Below are positions 33,840 through 41,469 of a stretch of DNA of 64,000 bases, in pieces. Below the pieces are notes generated by a model, which searched no databases, was not told the origin of the DNA, and saw nothing but the letters and a program-made list of their open reading frames with translations. Positions within the stretch are counted from its first letter, which is position 1, and every line of letters begins with the position of its first letter. Source of the stretch: Planctomycetota bacterium (GTDB lineage Bacteria > Planctomycetota > UBA1135 > GCA-002686595); NCBI GenBank assembly GCA_028278425.1, contig JANQEJ010000251.1, forward strand, positions 1 to 64,000, given 5' to 3'. The position numbers and the translations under genes were made by a program.

Positions 33840-35561
33840 TTATCGCGCCAGGTAGAGGGTCTCGACGGTGGTCGTGCCCGGCACGACCTCCATGACGTGG
33901 CCTTGGAAGTCGCGCGAGGCCAGGGCGTCCGGGTAACCGGGGATGAGCGTGTAGGTCCCCCCGCGGACCGCCGCGAGGACGTAGGGGGATTCCGTGAAGA
34001 GCAACATGCCCGCGTAGCCCTCCGGCGCCTCGGCGGTGATCTCGCCCTCCATGAGCGTGAAGTGCGCCGGGCCCGAGTAGAGGCTTCCGTCCATGCGCTG
34101 GAGGCGCAGCTCGACCCGGCCGCAGGCGCTCAGGTCCACGGTCCACGTGGCCGGCGTGTCGCCGATCTCGATCGCGTCGTACTCCTCGCGCATGAACCTC
34201 GACGAGACGAGCGTGAACTTGGGCCGATACGCTCCGTGGGGGATGTTCTCGATCAAGAGGTCGCCCTGGAAAGGATCTTCGACGTGAACGTGAACCGGCG
34301 ATCCCCACGACTCCGGTTTGAGAACGAGCTTGCCGGCGCTGGCTCCGTTGTTGACGCCTGAGCGCGCTCCCTCGCCGAGCTCGACACCCTCGAACACGAC
34401 GCGCAGCGAGCCGCGGGGCTGGTCGTAGGGAACGAAGGGGATCTCGACCTCGGCGACGCTCTGCTCCACGGGCAGGGCGTAGAACTCATGATCGACCGGG
34501 GCGTAGCCCGGGTACTGCGCGCTGTAGAGCAGCGGTCCCAGCTCGGAACGCTCGTCGTCGCCGAGAAAGAGGTACTGGTCGCGGGCGACGCTGCGAACGC
34601 CCTCCTCGATCCCCGCCAGCTCCAGCGCGAAGTTGGGCTGTTGCAGGTACGTGCCCGGGACGCTGCCGACGTTCACCGGCAGGTTGCCGACCGGGATCAG
34701 GTTGGAGGGAAGGCGGAGCTCGTCTCCGCCCTCTTCGACCAGCTTGACGACCGCGCCGAACAGTCGGTCCAGACGGAGGACGACGTCGCGCGCCCCGACC
34801 TCGACGTCCGGGAAGGCGTCGCGCGCCATCGCATAGCCGCTCGTTCCCGCGACCAGCGCGTAGGTGCTGTCCGGAGCGAGCCCCTCGAGCCGGAATGCGC
34901 CGTCGTTGTCGGTCCACGTCACGTGACAGCGCGGATCGTTGCGCATGGCTCGCCGGACGATGTCCATCGGAGGAAAGGCGCCGGCCCACGCGATGACGGT
35001 GGTCCCGGAGCCGGCGGGCATCGCCGCTTCGCCGAGGACGACGAACCCGGAGATCGAAGCGCCGCGGACGAGTCGGACCTCGACGTCGGCGGGAACGGGA
35101 TCCCAGAGCGCGACGTCCTTGGGGGCGAATCCCTCCGCCTTGGCGACCAGGACGAGCGGGTCGGCGAGCGCCGGGGCAACGCGAAGGCGGCCCTCGGAGT
35201 CGGTCGCGCCGAGCCGGCGGGGAGGGGCGGGGTCGGCGGTCGCGTCGGTCGCGAAGACCTCGACGCCCGCGAGCGTCGCGCCGCTTTCGTCGACCGTTCG
35301 GATCGTCGTGGCCGCGGCCGTCGGGCCTCGCGGAGTCGGCGCGACGGCTTGCGGCTCCAGCGAGCGCGGCGTGGCACGGCCGGGCGCGACGTCGGGGGCG
35401 AGCGCGGAGGCCGCCTCGACGACGCTCGCTTCCCCCGAGCTGACGTCCGCGACCCGATCGCCTTGCTGCCAGCGGTAGACGACGAGGGCGATCCCGATGC
35501 CCAAGAGGGTGACGGGAAGGAGGTTCAGCCACACCTTCCTCGCTGTTTCCTTCGTTTCCAT
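33840..35561 (-). CDS. membrane-anchored protein with carboxypeptidase-regulatory-like domains
   Basis: 573 residues. A single N-terminal hydrophobic helix near 12-31 (LLPVTLLGIGIALVVYRWQQ) follows a short basic cytoplasmic tail. A Pro/Ala-rich linker then leads to several beta-sandwich repeats (AATTIRTVDESGATLAGVEVFA, GRLRVAPALADPLVLVAKAEGF, LVRGASISGFVVLGEAAMP). They resemble the extracytoplasmic part of the sigma fusion at 2120-4645. No sigma region is present here and none lies upstream. It may be an orphan sensor or surface scaffold. Its 5' side carries a highly structured intergenic element (35585-35704). The ATG has no clear Shine-Dalgarno. Confidence 0.75.
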   Translation of the reverse strand: METKETARKVWLNLLPVTLLGIGIALVVYRWQQGDRVADVSSGEASVVEAASALAPDVAPGRATPRSLEPQAVAPTPRGPTAAATTIRTVDESGATLAGVEVFATDATADPAPPRRLGATDSEGRLRVAPALADPLVLVAKAEGFAPKDVALWDPVPADVEVRLVRGASISGFVVLGEAAMPAGSGTTVIAWAGAFPPMDIVRRAMRNDPRCHVTWTDNDGAFRLEGLAPDSTYALVAGTSGYAMARDAFPDVEVGARDVVLRLDRLFGAVVKLVEEGGDELRLPSNLIPVGNLPVNVGSVPGTYLQQPNFALELAGIEEGVRSVARDQYLFLGDDERSELGPLLYSAQYPGYAPVDHEFYALPVEQSVAEVEIPFVPYDQPRGSLRVVFEGVELGEGARSGVNNGASAGKLVLKPESWGSPVHVHVEDPFQGDLLIENIPHGAYRPKFTLVSSRFMREEYDAIEIGDTPATWTVDLSACGRVELRLQRMDGSLYSGPAHFTLMEGEITAEAPEGYAGMLLFTESPYVLAAVRGGTYTLIPGYPDALASRDFQGHVMEVVPGTTTVETLYLAR

Positions 35562-35584
35562 AGCAACCCACTCGTATCCAGCGG

Positions 35585-35704
35585 CCTCACGGGAGCAGCG
35601 ACTCGGCGAGCCCCGAGATCACTTCCGCGAGCTCGGCTCAAGCCGAATGGTGGAATCCGGAGTCCTTCCCGTGAGGTGAGAAACTCCGGATTCCGTAACC
35701 TCAC
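35585..35704. promoter_or_regulatory. candidate structured RNA element with interlocking inverted repeats
   Basis: Three perfect pairings interlock in 120 bp: CCTCACGGGA (35585-35594) with TCCCGTGAGG (35667-35676), 10 bp; GGAATCCGGAGT (35652-35663) with ACTCCGGATTCC (35683-35694), 12 bp; and GTGAGGT (35671-35677) with ACCTCAC (35698-35704), 7 bp, which competes with the first. Two small hairpins lie inside (35602-35617 and the TCAA tetraloop 35633-35646). The first two can form a pseudoknot; the third is an alternative. If transcribed on the minus strand this would be the 5' leader of the gene at 33840-35561, ending about 24 nt from its ATG. No known riboswitch class is recognised. Confidence 0.55.
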
Positions 35705-35783
35705 CGTTCCGCGCCGCCAAATGTCGTTTGGCGAGGCGAACCGGACGAAATCGGTCGTCGTGGAATCCGCGCGTAGACGTGAG

Positions 35784-36212
35784 CTACACGCAGGTCGCTC
35801 TCACCTGTCCATTGATGAGATTGATGACGAGGAGGCACCCGCCCGGAACCGGGCATTGGGGGTGCGCGGCGTCGTTGCAGCCGCCCGCCGTGAAGAAGAA
35901 GGTGAACGGTCCGAAGGGACCGACCTTCGCCACGGTGCAGCAGTCATCGAAGCCGTCGGTGAGGCAGGAACACACGTCGCCCTGCAGCGGGACGCCGAAC
36001 AGGACGAAGTTCGTGTTCTCCGGAGCCACCTGACACGCCGGGGGCGCCGTACAGGCCGCCGAATTGAAGCAAACGAGGGCGTTCGGGAGATTCGCCACTC
36101 CTATGCAGGCGGCATTTCCCAGCGAGTCCGGTGGAGCGCTTCTCGATGGCATTGCAAACGAGAAGAACGCAAGCAACAGTCCCGTGAAGGACATGGCGAG
36201 TTTCACAAACAT
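35784..36212 (-). CDS. small secreted 12-cysteine protein, function unknown
   Basis: 142 residues from ATG 36212 (AAAGGGG 6 nt upstream). The signal peptide is residues ~1-25 (LAMSFTGLLLAFFSFAMPS, then RSA). The mature ~115 residues contain 12 Cys (for example DVCSCLTDGFDDCC and GGCNDAAHPQCP), enough for six disulfides, suggesting a compact extracellular domain. A near-consensus promoter (TTGACA, 16 nt, TAGATT) lies upstream, unusual in this window, so expression may be strong. Codon use is less GC-biased than the neighbours. I do not recognise a family. Its 3' end is followed by the structured element at 35585-35704. Confidence 0.75.
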   Translation of the reverse strand: MFVKLAMSFTGLLLAFFSFAMPSRSAPPDSLGNAACIGVANLPNALVCFNSAACTAPPACQVAPENTNFVLFGVPLQGDVCSCLTDGFDDCCTVAKVGPFGPFTFFFTAGGCNDAAHPQCPVPGGCLLVINLINGQVRATCV

Positions 36213-36266
36213 GAATTCCCCTTTCTCGCGAGCATGCGAGGGCAAGGTGTGACAAGGAACGCCTTG

Positions 36267-36294
36267 AATCTAAGTTGTCGCGCAGCGCTGTCAA
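36267..36294 (-). promoter_or_regulatory. near-consensus sigma-70 promoter of the cysteine-rich protein gene
   Basis: Minus-strand TTGACA (36294-36289), 16-nt spacer, TAGATT (36272-36267). Predicted start near 36260, giving a leader of about 48 nt. This is the only perfect -35 hexamer I found in the window. Confidence 0.7.
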
Positions 36295-36600
36295 CCGCTC
36301 GCTTTCCCGACTGCTCAGGGGCGCGGGCAACGCGGGAAACCGTGGAGAAGTTCCGTCGTTTCCCCGTTTTGTCCGCAAGCTCAAACCGTTGACAGAAACC
36401 GACTTGAGCGGGCTTCCGTGCGAACCCTGCGATCCGTTCACGAGGCGCGTCGTACTGTCCCTGACAAACTTCGGATCGCTGGAACGCGGACCCGTTTCTG
36501 TTCCGCATTTGGGAACCGAAGGGACAAGAGCGGAACGAGTTGCCGCGAGGCACAAAGCGCTGACGACGCCCGCCGCAGAGGCAAGCCGGGAGGCACGATG
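36295..36600. other. intergenic stretch without a recognised gene
   Basis: Lower GC than average. Several short frames are open on both strands, but none shows a recognisable domain, a signal peptide or a ribosome binding site. It lies between the cysteine-rich gene promoter and a phospholipase C relic and is probably decayed sequence. Confidence 0.5.
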
Positions 36601-36793
36601 GACGCACTGCACAAGATCGACCACCTCGCCTCCCCTCCGTCACCTGGATCGACCCGACTTCGGGGTGGTTCCGTGGCCGCTCGACGTCGGCCGGAACAAC
36701 GACGATCACCCGCCCCACAACGTCGGGGAGGGGCAGCGGCTCGTCGGCAAGGTCTTCAACATGCTGCTCCGGTGGCCGGACCGCGAGCTGTAG
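36601..36793 (+). pseudogene. relic of a phospholipase C/phosphoesterase-family gene
   Basis: Two reading frames together spell the conserved middle of the bacterial phospholipase C (phosphoesterase, PF04185-like) family. One frame reads RLPSVTWIDP near 36620-36650. After a one-base slip, the other reads DFGVVPWPLDVGRNNDDHPP, followed by NVGEGQRLVGKVFNML, and stops at TAG 36791-36793. In intact family members this block (SVSWVDP...NDDHPPADVxxGQxLVxxVYNAL) continues into a WERTLLVVTYDEHGG active-site region, which is absent here. The N-terminal catalytic part is also missing. It therefore looks like a frameshifted, truncated remnant. Identification rests on recall of the motif. Confidence 0.5.
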
Positions 36794-36895
36794 CCGCGCC
36801 GCGGGTGCAACGTGCGGGCTCTCTACGATGTAGGGACTCCCCCCTCCGGTCGTCCTTCCGCCGGCCCGAGCGAAGTCGATCGTTCCGCGGAACGC

Positions 36896-36901
36896 TAGAC
36901 T
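36896..36901 (+). promoter_or_regulatory. -10 box, leaderless start of the pirin gene
   Basis: GC-TAGACT, 7 nt, ATG 36909. Identical box and spacing to the one at 27333-27338. No Shine-Dalgarno. Confidence 0.5.
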
Positions 36902-36908
36902 CTCGGCC

Positions 36909-37607
36909 ATGATCGCCCTCCGACGCGCCGACGACCGCGGACGCACCGAGCTCGACTGGCTCGACGGCCGGCACACGTTCTCGTTCGGTGAATACCGCGA
37001 CCCCGAACACGTGGGGTTCCGCGCCCTGCGCGTGATCAACGAGGACCGCGTGCGTCCGGGCAAGGGCTTCGGCACGCACCCGCACCGCGACATGGAGATC
37101 TTCACGTGGGTGCTGGCGGGCGCGCTCGAGCACAAGGACAGCCTCGGCAACGGATCCGTGATCCGCCCGGGCGACGCGCAGCGGATGACCGCGGGGACGG
37201 GCATCCTGCACAGCGAGGTGAATCCGTCGCCGGACGAGGAAGTGCAGCTTCTGCAGATCTGGATCCTGCCCGAGCGCGACGGGCTCGAGCCGGGCTACGA
37301 GCAGCGGCACTTCTCCGCCGACGAGCGGCGCGGCCGCCTGCTGCGGATCGTGACGCGCGACGGCGCGGAGGGGGCGCTCTCGATCCACCAGGACGTCGAC
37401 GTCTTCAACGGCCTGCTCGCGGCGGGCGATCGGGTCGCGCACGCGCTCCGAACCGGGCGGCACGCGTGGCTGCAGGTCGCGCGCGGCGACGTGGAGCTCA
37501 ACGGCCACGCGCTCGGAGCGGGGGACGGCGCCGCGGTCTCGGAGGAAAGCGAGCTGAGCGTCGTGGCCCGCTCCGACGCGGAGGTCCTGCTGTTCGATCT
37601 GGCATGA
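36909..37607 (+). CDS. pirin-family bicupin (YhhW-like)
   Basis: 232 residues, cytoplasmic. The N-terminal cupin has the four metal ligands of pirins and YhhW: His57 and His59 (GTHPHRDMEIFTWV), His101 and Glu103 (ILHSEVN). The C-terminal half is the degenerate second cupin. Members bind Fe or Ni, and some show quercetin 2,3-dioxygenase activity, but the natural role is often unknown. All ligands are kept, so catalytic competence is plausible. The stop overlaps the start of the next gene (ATGA), suggesting co-translation with a lipoprotein, although the functional link is unclear. Confidence 0.93.
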   Translation: MIALRRADDRGRTELDWLDGRHTFSFGEYRDPEHVGFRALRVINEDRVRPGKGFGTHPHRDMEIFTWVLAGALEHKDSLGNGSVIRPGDAQRMTAGTGILHSEVNPSPDEEVQLLQIWILPERDGLEPGYEQRHFSADERRGRLLRIVTRDGAEGALSIHQDVDVFNGLLAAGDRVAHALRTGRHAWLQVARGDVELNGHALGAGDGAAVSEESELSVVARSDAEVLLFDLA

Positions 37608-38116
37608 GGCGCCTCGCGCGAAGCCTTCCGGCGCTCGTTCTCGCGCTCCTCGCTTCCTGCGGTGGGCTGGCGGAAGGAAAAGTTCGGATCGTCCCCGAGT
37701 CCGCCGGCACCGGCGTGCAGTACGAGGGAGAGCGCGGCCGGATGCGCTTCTCCTTCGAGGTCTGGCACGGCGCCGAGCAGCTCGAGCAGGGCGCGCTGTT
37801 CGAGGCCCCGTTCGCGAGCCCGTGTACGATCCAGATCGAGATCGACCCGACCTTCGGCATGCTCGAGTTCCAGTGGGGCGGCCGCGGCGGCGCGAGCGGC
37901 GAGGAGACGCGCCCGCTGCCAAAGGCCTTTCCGCCGCGGGGGCCAGGCGTCTCGTCCAGGATTCACCTCCGGGAGTCGCGCGATCACGACCAGGACGAGG
38001 CCATTCCCATCTTCGGCATCCGGCGCGGGACGACGATCAATCCGATCGGCGGCTTCGAGGGTCCCTACCACGGGGACGAAAGGGTCCTCCTCGTCAAGAT
38101 CGCGCTGGTTGAGTAG
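37604..38116 (+). CDS. small lipoprotein, function unknown
   Basis: 170 residues. The signal peptide ends VLALLASC (lipid-modified Cys near residue 19). The mature part is a beta-rich domain with a Glu/Arg-rich strand (MRFSFEVWHGAEQLEQGALF) and a C-terminal segment (GIRRGTTINPIGGFEGPYHG). ATG 37604 overlaps the pirin stop codon by 4 bp. I do not recognise a family. It is 42 bp ahead of the gluzincin gene, which has its own strong Shine-Dalgarno. Confidence 0.7.
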   Translation: MRRLARSLPALVLALLASCGGLAEGKVRIVPESAGTGVQYEGERGRMRFSFEVWHGAEQLEQGALFEAPFASPCTIQIEIDPTFGMLEFQWGGRGGASGEETRPLPKAFPPRGPGVSSRIHLRESRDHDQDEAIPIFGIRRGTTINPIGGFEGPYHGDERVLLVKIALVE

Positions 38117-38158
38117 CCGGACGGCAGCGTGCGGGTAGCGGCTCCGGGAGGTGATTCC

Positions 38159-39376
38159 ATGCCAGCCGCGTTTTCGCTGTTGTCGCTCGCCGCGCTTCTC
38201 TGCGCGCCGCCCGTCGGCGAGGACGAGGTGGTCGCCCCGGATCGCGTCGAGCTCGCGTCCGGCAAGACGCTCGAGGGCCGTGTGGTGTTCGAAGACGCGC
38301 AGCGCCTCGTTCTGCGCGTGAAGACGGCCGAGCACGACGTCGCCTTGGCCGACGTCCAATCCGTCCGCGCCGCGTTGCGCGAGCTGCCGCGCGCGCTGGA
38401 CCGCATCGACGCCGTCGTGCCGGTCAACACCGAGGAGTTTCTGCGGCTCGCCGACGAGTTGCGCGAGGTCAACCTGCCGTGCGAAGCGGAGGTCCTCCTG
38501 TGGTGGGTGCTCGCGCTCGACGCCGAGAACGACGGCGCGCACGAGCGCCTCGGCCACCGGCGGGTCGGCGGAGAGTGGCGGGTGCCGTTCCGCAAGCGCT
38601 GGAAGCCGCTGGCCGACGTCGCCCTGGAGCGCGCGGACTGGGGCGACGAGTGGAGCTTCGCGACGACCCACTTCGAGCTGCGGACGAACCTCGGGCTCCT
38701 CGACGCGGTGCGGATCGCCTTCGACCTGGAGCGCGCGTACCGCGCGATCTACTCGGTTCTCGGAGCGCCGATCGAGCTCTACGACCTGACCGAGCCGCTG
38801 GCGGTTCAGGTGCACGCCGACGACGTTTCCTATCCCGAGCCGCGCGGCGGCCGCGCGGGATACTTCTCCACCGACGAGAACCGCGTCTACCTGAACGCGA
38901 GCGCGGGCTACAGCCCGTCCTCGCTGGTGCACGAGGTCACCCACCAGGTCTTCTACAACGCGGCGGGGAAGTCCGACGTCCAACCCTGGTTGAACGAGGG
39001 GCTCGCCGAATACATGGAGGGCGCCGCGGTCGACCGGAACGGCCGCATCGCACCGGTCGCGAACGGGATCCTCCGCTTCCTCTTCGAGCTGCACGCCCGG
39101 GCGGAGAAGCCGGACAAGCTCAGCCGCGTGCTCTCCCTGGACCAGGGGAGCTTCCTGCGCTCGTCCTTCGGCATGAGCTACGCGCAGTCGTACACGCTGG
39201 TGCACTTCTGCCTGCACGGCGACGACGGCGCGTACCGCGCGGGTTTCCACGCGTACCTGCGCGAGGCGCTGAACGGCAAGGCGTCCCCGACGCGGTTCAA
39301 GAAGGCGCTCGGCATTCGCGAACGCGACTTTGACCAAGCCTGGCTCGCCTACGTCAAGGCGCGGGCGGGATCCTGA
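38159..39376 (+). CDS. secreted gluzincin (DUF1570-like HExxH..E peptidase)
   Basis: 405 residues. The start is ATG 38159, with GGAGGTGA 5 nt upstream and a signal peptide (FSLLSLAALLCAPP). After an N-terminal region with a short beta strand (LASGKTLEGRVVFED), the peptidase core has HEVTH near residue 260. The third ligand/gluzincin Glu lies in WLNEGLAEYMEG, about 24 residues after the motif. The family resembles DUF1570 and peptidase MA-like proteins abundant in Planctomycetota. It ends 2 bp from the convergent ceramidase gene. Similar proteins occur at 55117-56715 and 56809-58200. Substrate unknown. Confidence 0.82.
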   Translation: MPAAFSLLSLAALLCAPPVGEDEVVAPDRVELASGKTLEGRVVFEDAQRLVLRVKTAEHDVALADVQSVRAALRELPRALDRIDAVVPVNTEEFLRLADELREVNLPCEAEVLLWWVLALDAENDGAHERLGHRRVGGEWRVPFRKRWKPLADVALERADWGDEWSFATTHFELRTNLGLLDAVRIAFDLERAYRAIYSVLGAPIELYDLTEPLAVQVHADDVSYPEPRGGRAGYFSTDENRVYLNASAGYSPSSLVHEVTHQVFYNAAGKSDVQPWLNEGLAEYMEGAAVDRNGRIAPVANGILRFLFELHARAEKPDKLSRVLSLDQGSFLRSSFGMSYAQSYTLVHFCLHGDDGAYRAGFHAYLREALNGKASPTRFKKALGIRERDFDQAWLAYVKARAGS

Positions 39377-39378
39377 GG

Positions 39379-41469
39379 TCAGTCGGCGAGCGGAAGCTCG
39401 CTCGTCCACGAACGGTTGGCCGGAAGCGAGAAGGCGACGGAGTACTCCGTCTTCGAGTCGACGCGGCGCACCCGGTAACGATACCGCCCCTCGCTGGCGT
39501 TCGGCGCGAGCCACACGGCGTTCCAGCACACCGCGTCGGCCACCGCGTGGCCGGTGACGACGAGCTGGAGGCCGGTGTCGTCGACCTGCGCTCCGTCCTC
39601 GCGGTAGGGGCGCCAGCCTCCGTCGTCGACCTCGATGGCGATCTCGGGCGTCAGACGTTCCGTGCCGTCGGGCTCCTTGGGAAGCCGCGGCGCGGGTTCC
39701 TCCCACGTGCACGCGGGCGCGGGTGCGGGCGCGCCGGAGCCCGGGGCGGCGACCAACTCCGTCAGGCCGTGCAGCGGGCGGTAGGGACGCTCTCCCGCTC
39801 CGTCGACGTCGAAGCGCTTCCGCCGGCCGGCGCGGTGGCGGCGCTCGCCGCGCGGCGGCTCGGCGCCTTCGTCGACGAGCTCGTGGAGCTTCGCGTGCAC
39901 GAGTGGCATCGCCGCGGGGCCGTAGAGCGTCGACGCGCCCTCGTAGTGCTGCTCCTCGTATTCCTCCGGCGTCGTGAAGTACGAGAGGTACTCGCCCGCG
40001 AGCCCGGCGAGGACGATGGGGCCGCCGTCCGCCTTCGCCTCAAGCGTGGTGCGGATGCGCCGCCCGGCGGACGTCGTGAACTCGCCGGGCAGTCCGACCA
40101 GCCACAACGGACCGATGCGATGGACGGAGAGCGGTATCTCGGACGGAGCCTCCGACCGCGCGACCAGCGCGGTGATCGAGATGGGAAGCTCGACGGGGAG
40201 GAAGCGCGGGTCGAAGGCCGGGTGCTTGGAACCCTGTTCGACCGTGCGCTTGCCGGTGACGCCCTCGACCCAGCCGAGGTCGTGGAACAGCGTCAGTCCG
40301 TCCTCGGCGCCGCCCAGCGCCCCCACGCCGGCGACGGGCTTCTTCGCCGTGCGTCGCGTCGTGTCGTACACGTCGCAGAACTTCTGACCGGCGATCGGGT
40401 AGTAGCCCAGCGCGGAGGAGAGTCGCGGAGCGGCGAGCGGCTCGGCGCGTTCCCGCGCCTCGGTCAGCGCTTTGGAGAGGCGCCGGCCGAGCGCGACCGC
40501 GTCGGCGCGGTTCTGCTCGACGAAGACCGGCGACACGTCGCCCTCGGCGCCGTTGAACCAGGCGACGACCGGCGCCGCGTCGCCGCGCCGCCAGCCGCCG
40601 GCGGCGAGCCTGGAGGCCGCGCCGAAGAGGTCGGCGCTGTAGACCTCGAGGCCGTTGCCGATCGAGGTGGTATGGACGGCGAAGAAGCCGACGGCCGCGA
40701 GCAGCTCGTCGCGCGCCGCCGCCCTGGAGACGAACAGGGCCTGCAGCCGCGGATCGACGGCGCGCCGCGAGCGCGCGTCGGGGTACAGCGCCGGCTGTGG
40801 ATCCGGCGGCAGCGGGATGGCGGCATTCTCGCCCAGAATCCCGGCCGCTTCGGGGTTGCGCAGGAACGCCTCCATGCTCCGGTTGCGGGCCACGCCCTCG
40901 ACCGGCGAAAGCTCCGCGAAGGCGAGCTCGGCCGGCTCCGCCGCGCGTGCTGCCGCGAGCGCGGCGCCGGCGATGCGGCGCGCGAGGTACTCGAAGAGCC
41001 TCTCGTCGAAGCCGGAGAGCGGGCTCCCGTAGGCGTTGTACATCTCGCTCGACGAGAAGTTGCCCGGGCTGTGGTGCGTGTGCGTGGCGGCGATGAGCAG
41101 GTGCTCGCGTCCGAGGTGCGCGGTCGCCTCCTCTCCGCCGAGGATCTCCGCGACCCGGTCGGCGAGGCCGGCGGGCAGCGACCAGAGGTCGCAGGAGACG
41201 AGCATCAGGGCGGACCCGTCCGCGTCCTCGAGGTAGACGGCGCGCGCGTACAGCCGCGTCCACCAACCGCGCGCGATCTTGCCGCCGATCGAGTGTCCGC
41301 CCATCGGGAAGCCCGGGTGAGGCGTGATGTCGGCGCGCGACGCTCCCGCGAGCAGCACCCCGCCGCCGGGACGCTCGACGGGCTCCGGGAGCTCGACCTC
41401 GATCGTCGCGTGGCACGCCGCGAGGGCGAACGCTAGCGTGCAGAGGACGCGGCGCGCGAGCGCGCTCAC
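39379..41469 (-). CDS. neutral ceramidase-family lipoprotein
   Basis: 696 residues starting GTG 41469. The lipobox is LAFALAACHA, so the mature enzyme should be lipid-anchored outside the cytoplasm. Hallmarks of neutral ceramidases are present. The zinc-ligand region includes GASRADITPHPGFPMGGHS and LIAATHTHHSPGNFS. The nucleophile loop is WFNGAEGDVSPVF (Ser of GDVSP). Later conserved elements are GYYPIAGQKFCDVY and PLWLVGLPGEFT. The C-terminal ~150 residues are an Ig-like beta sandwich (RYRYRVRRVDSKTEYSVAF). It would hydrolyse ceramide to a sphingoid base and a fatty acid. The start overlaps the stop of the phosphoesterase gene (GTGA), suggesting coupling. Confidence 0.88.
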   Translation of the reverse strand: MSALARRVLCTLAFALAACHATIEVELPEPVERPGGGVLLAGASRADITPHPGFPMGGHSIGGKIARGWWTRLYARAVYLEDADGSALMLVSCDLWSLPAGLADRVAEILGGEEATAHLGREHLLIAATHTHHSPGNFSSSEMYNAYGSPLSGFDERLFEYLARRIAGAALAAARAAEPAELAFAELSPVEGVARNRSMEAFLRNPEAAGILGENAAIPLPPDPQPALYPDARSRRAVDPRLQALFVSRAAARDELLAAVGFFAVHTTSIGNGLEVYSADLFGAASRLAAGGWRRGDAAPVVAWFNGAEGDVSPVFVEQNRADAVALGRRLSKALTEARERAEPLAAPRLSSALGYYPIAGQKFCDVYDTTRRTAKKPVAGVGALGGAEDGLTLFHDLGWVEGVTGKRTVEQGSKHPAFDPRFLPVELPISITALVARSEAPSEIPLSVHRIGPLWLVGLPGEFTTSAGRRIRTTLEAKADGGPIVLAGLAGEYLSYFTTPEEYEEQHYEGASTLYGPAAMPLVHAKLHELVDEGAEPPRGERRHRAGRRKRFDVDGAGERPYRPLHGLTELVAAPGSGAPAPAPACTWEEPAPRLPKEPDGTERLTPEIAIEVDDGGWRPYREDGAQVDDTGLQLVVTGHAVADAVCWNAVWLAPNASEGRYRYRVRRVDSKTEYSVAFSLPANRSWTSELPLAD

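Noticed and set aside
35944-36624. 226-codon minus-strand frame
   Set aside because: It overlaps the cysteine-rich gene in another frame, lacks a signal or domain, and crosses a strong promoter.
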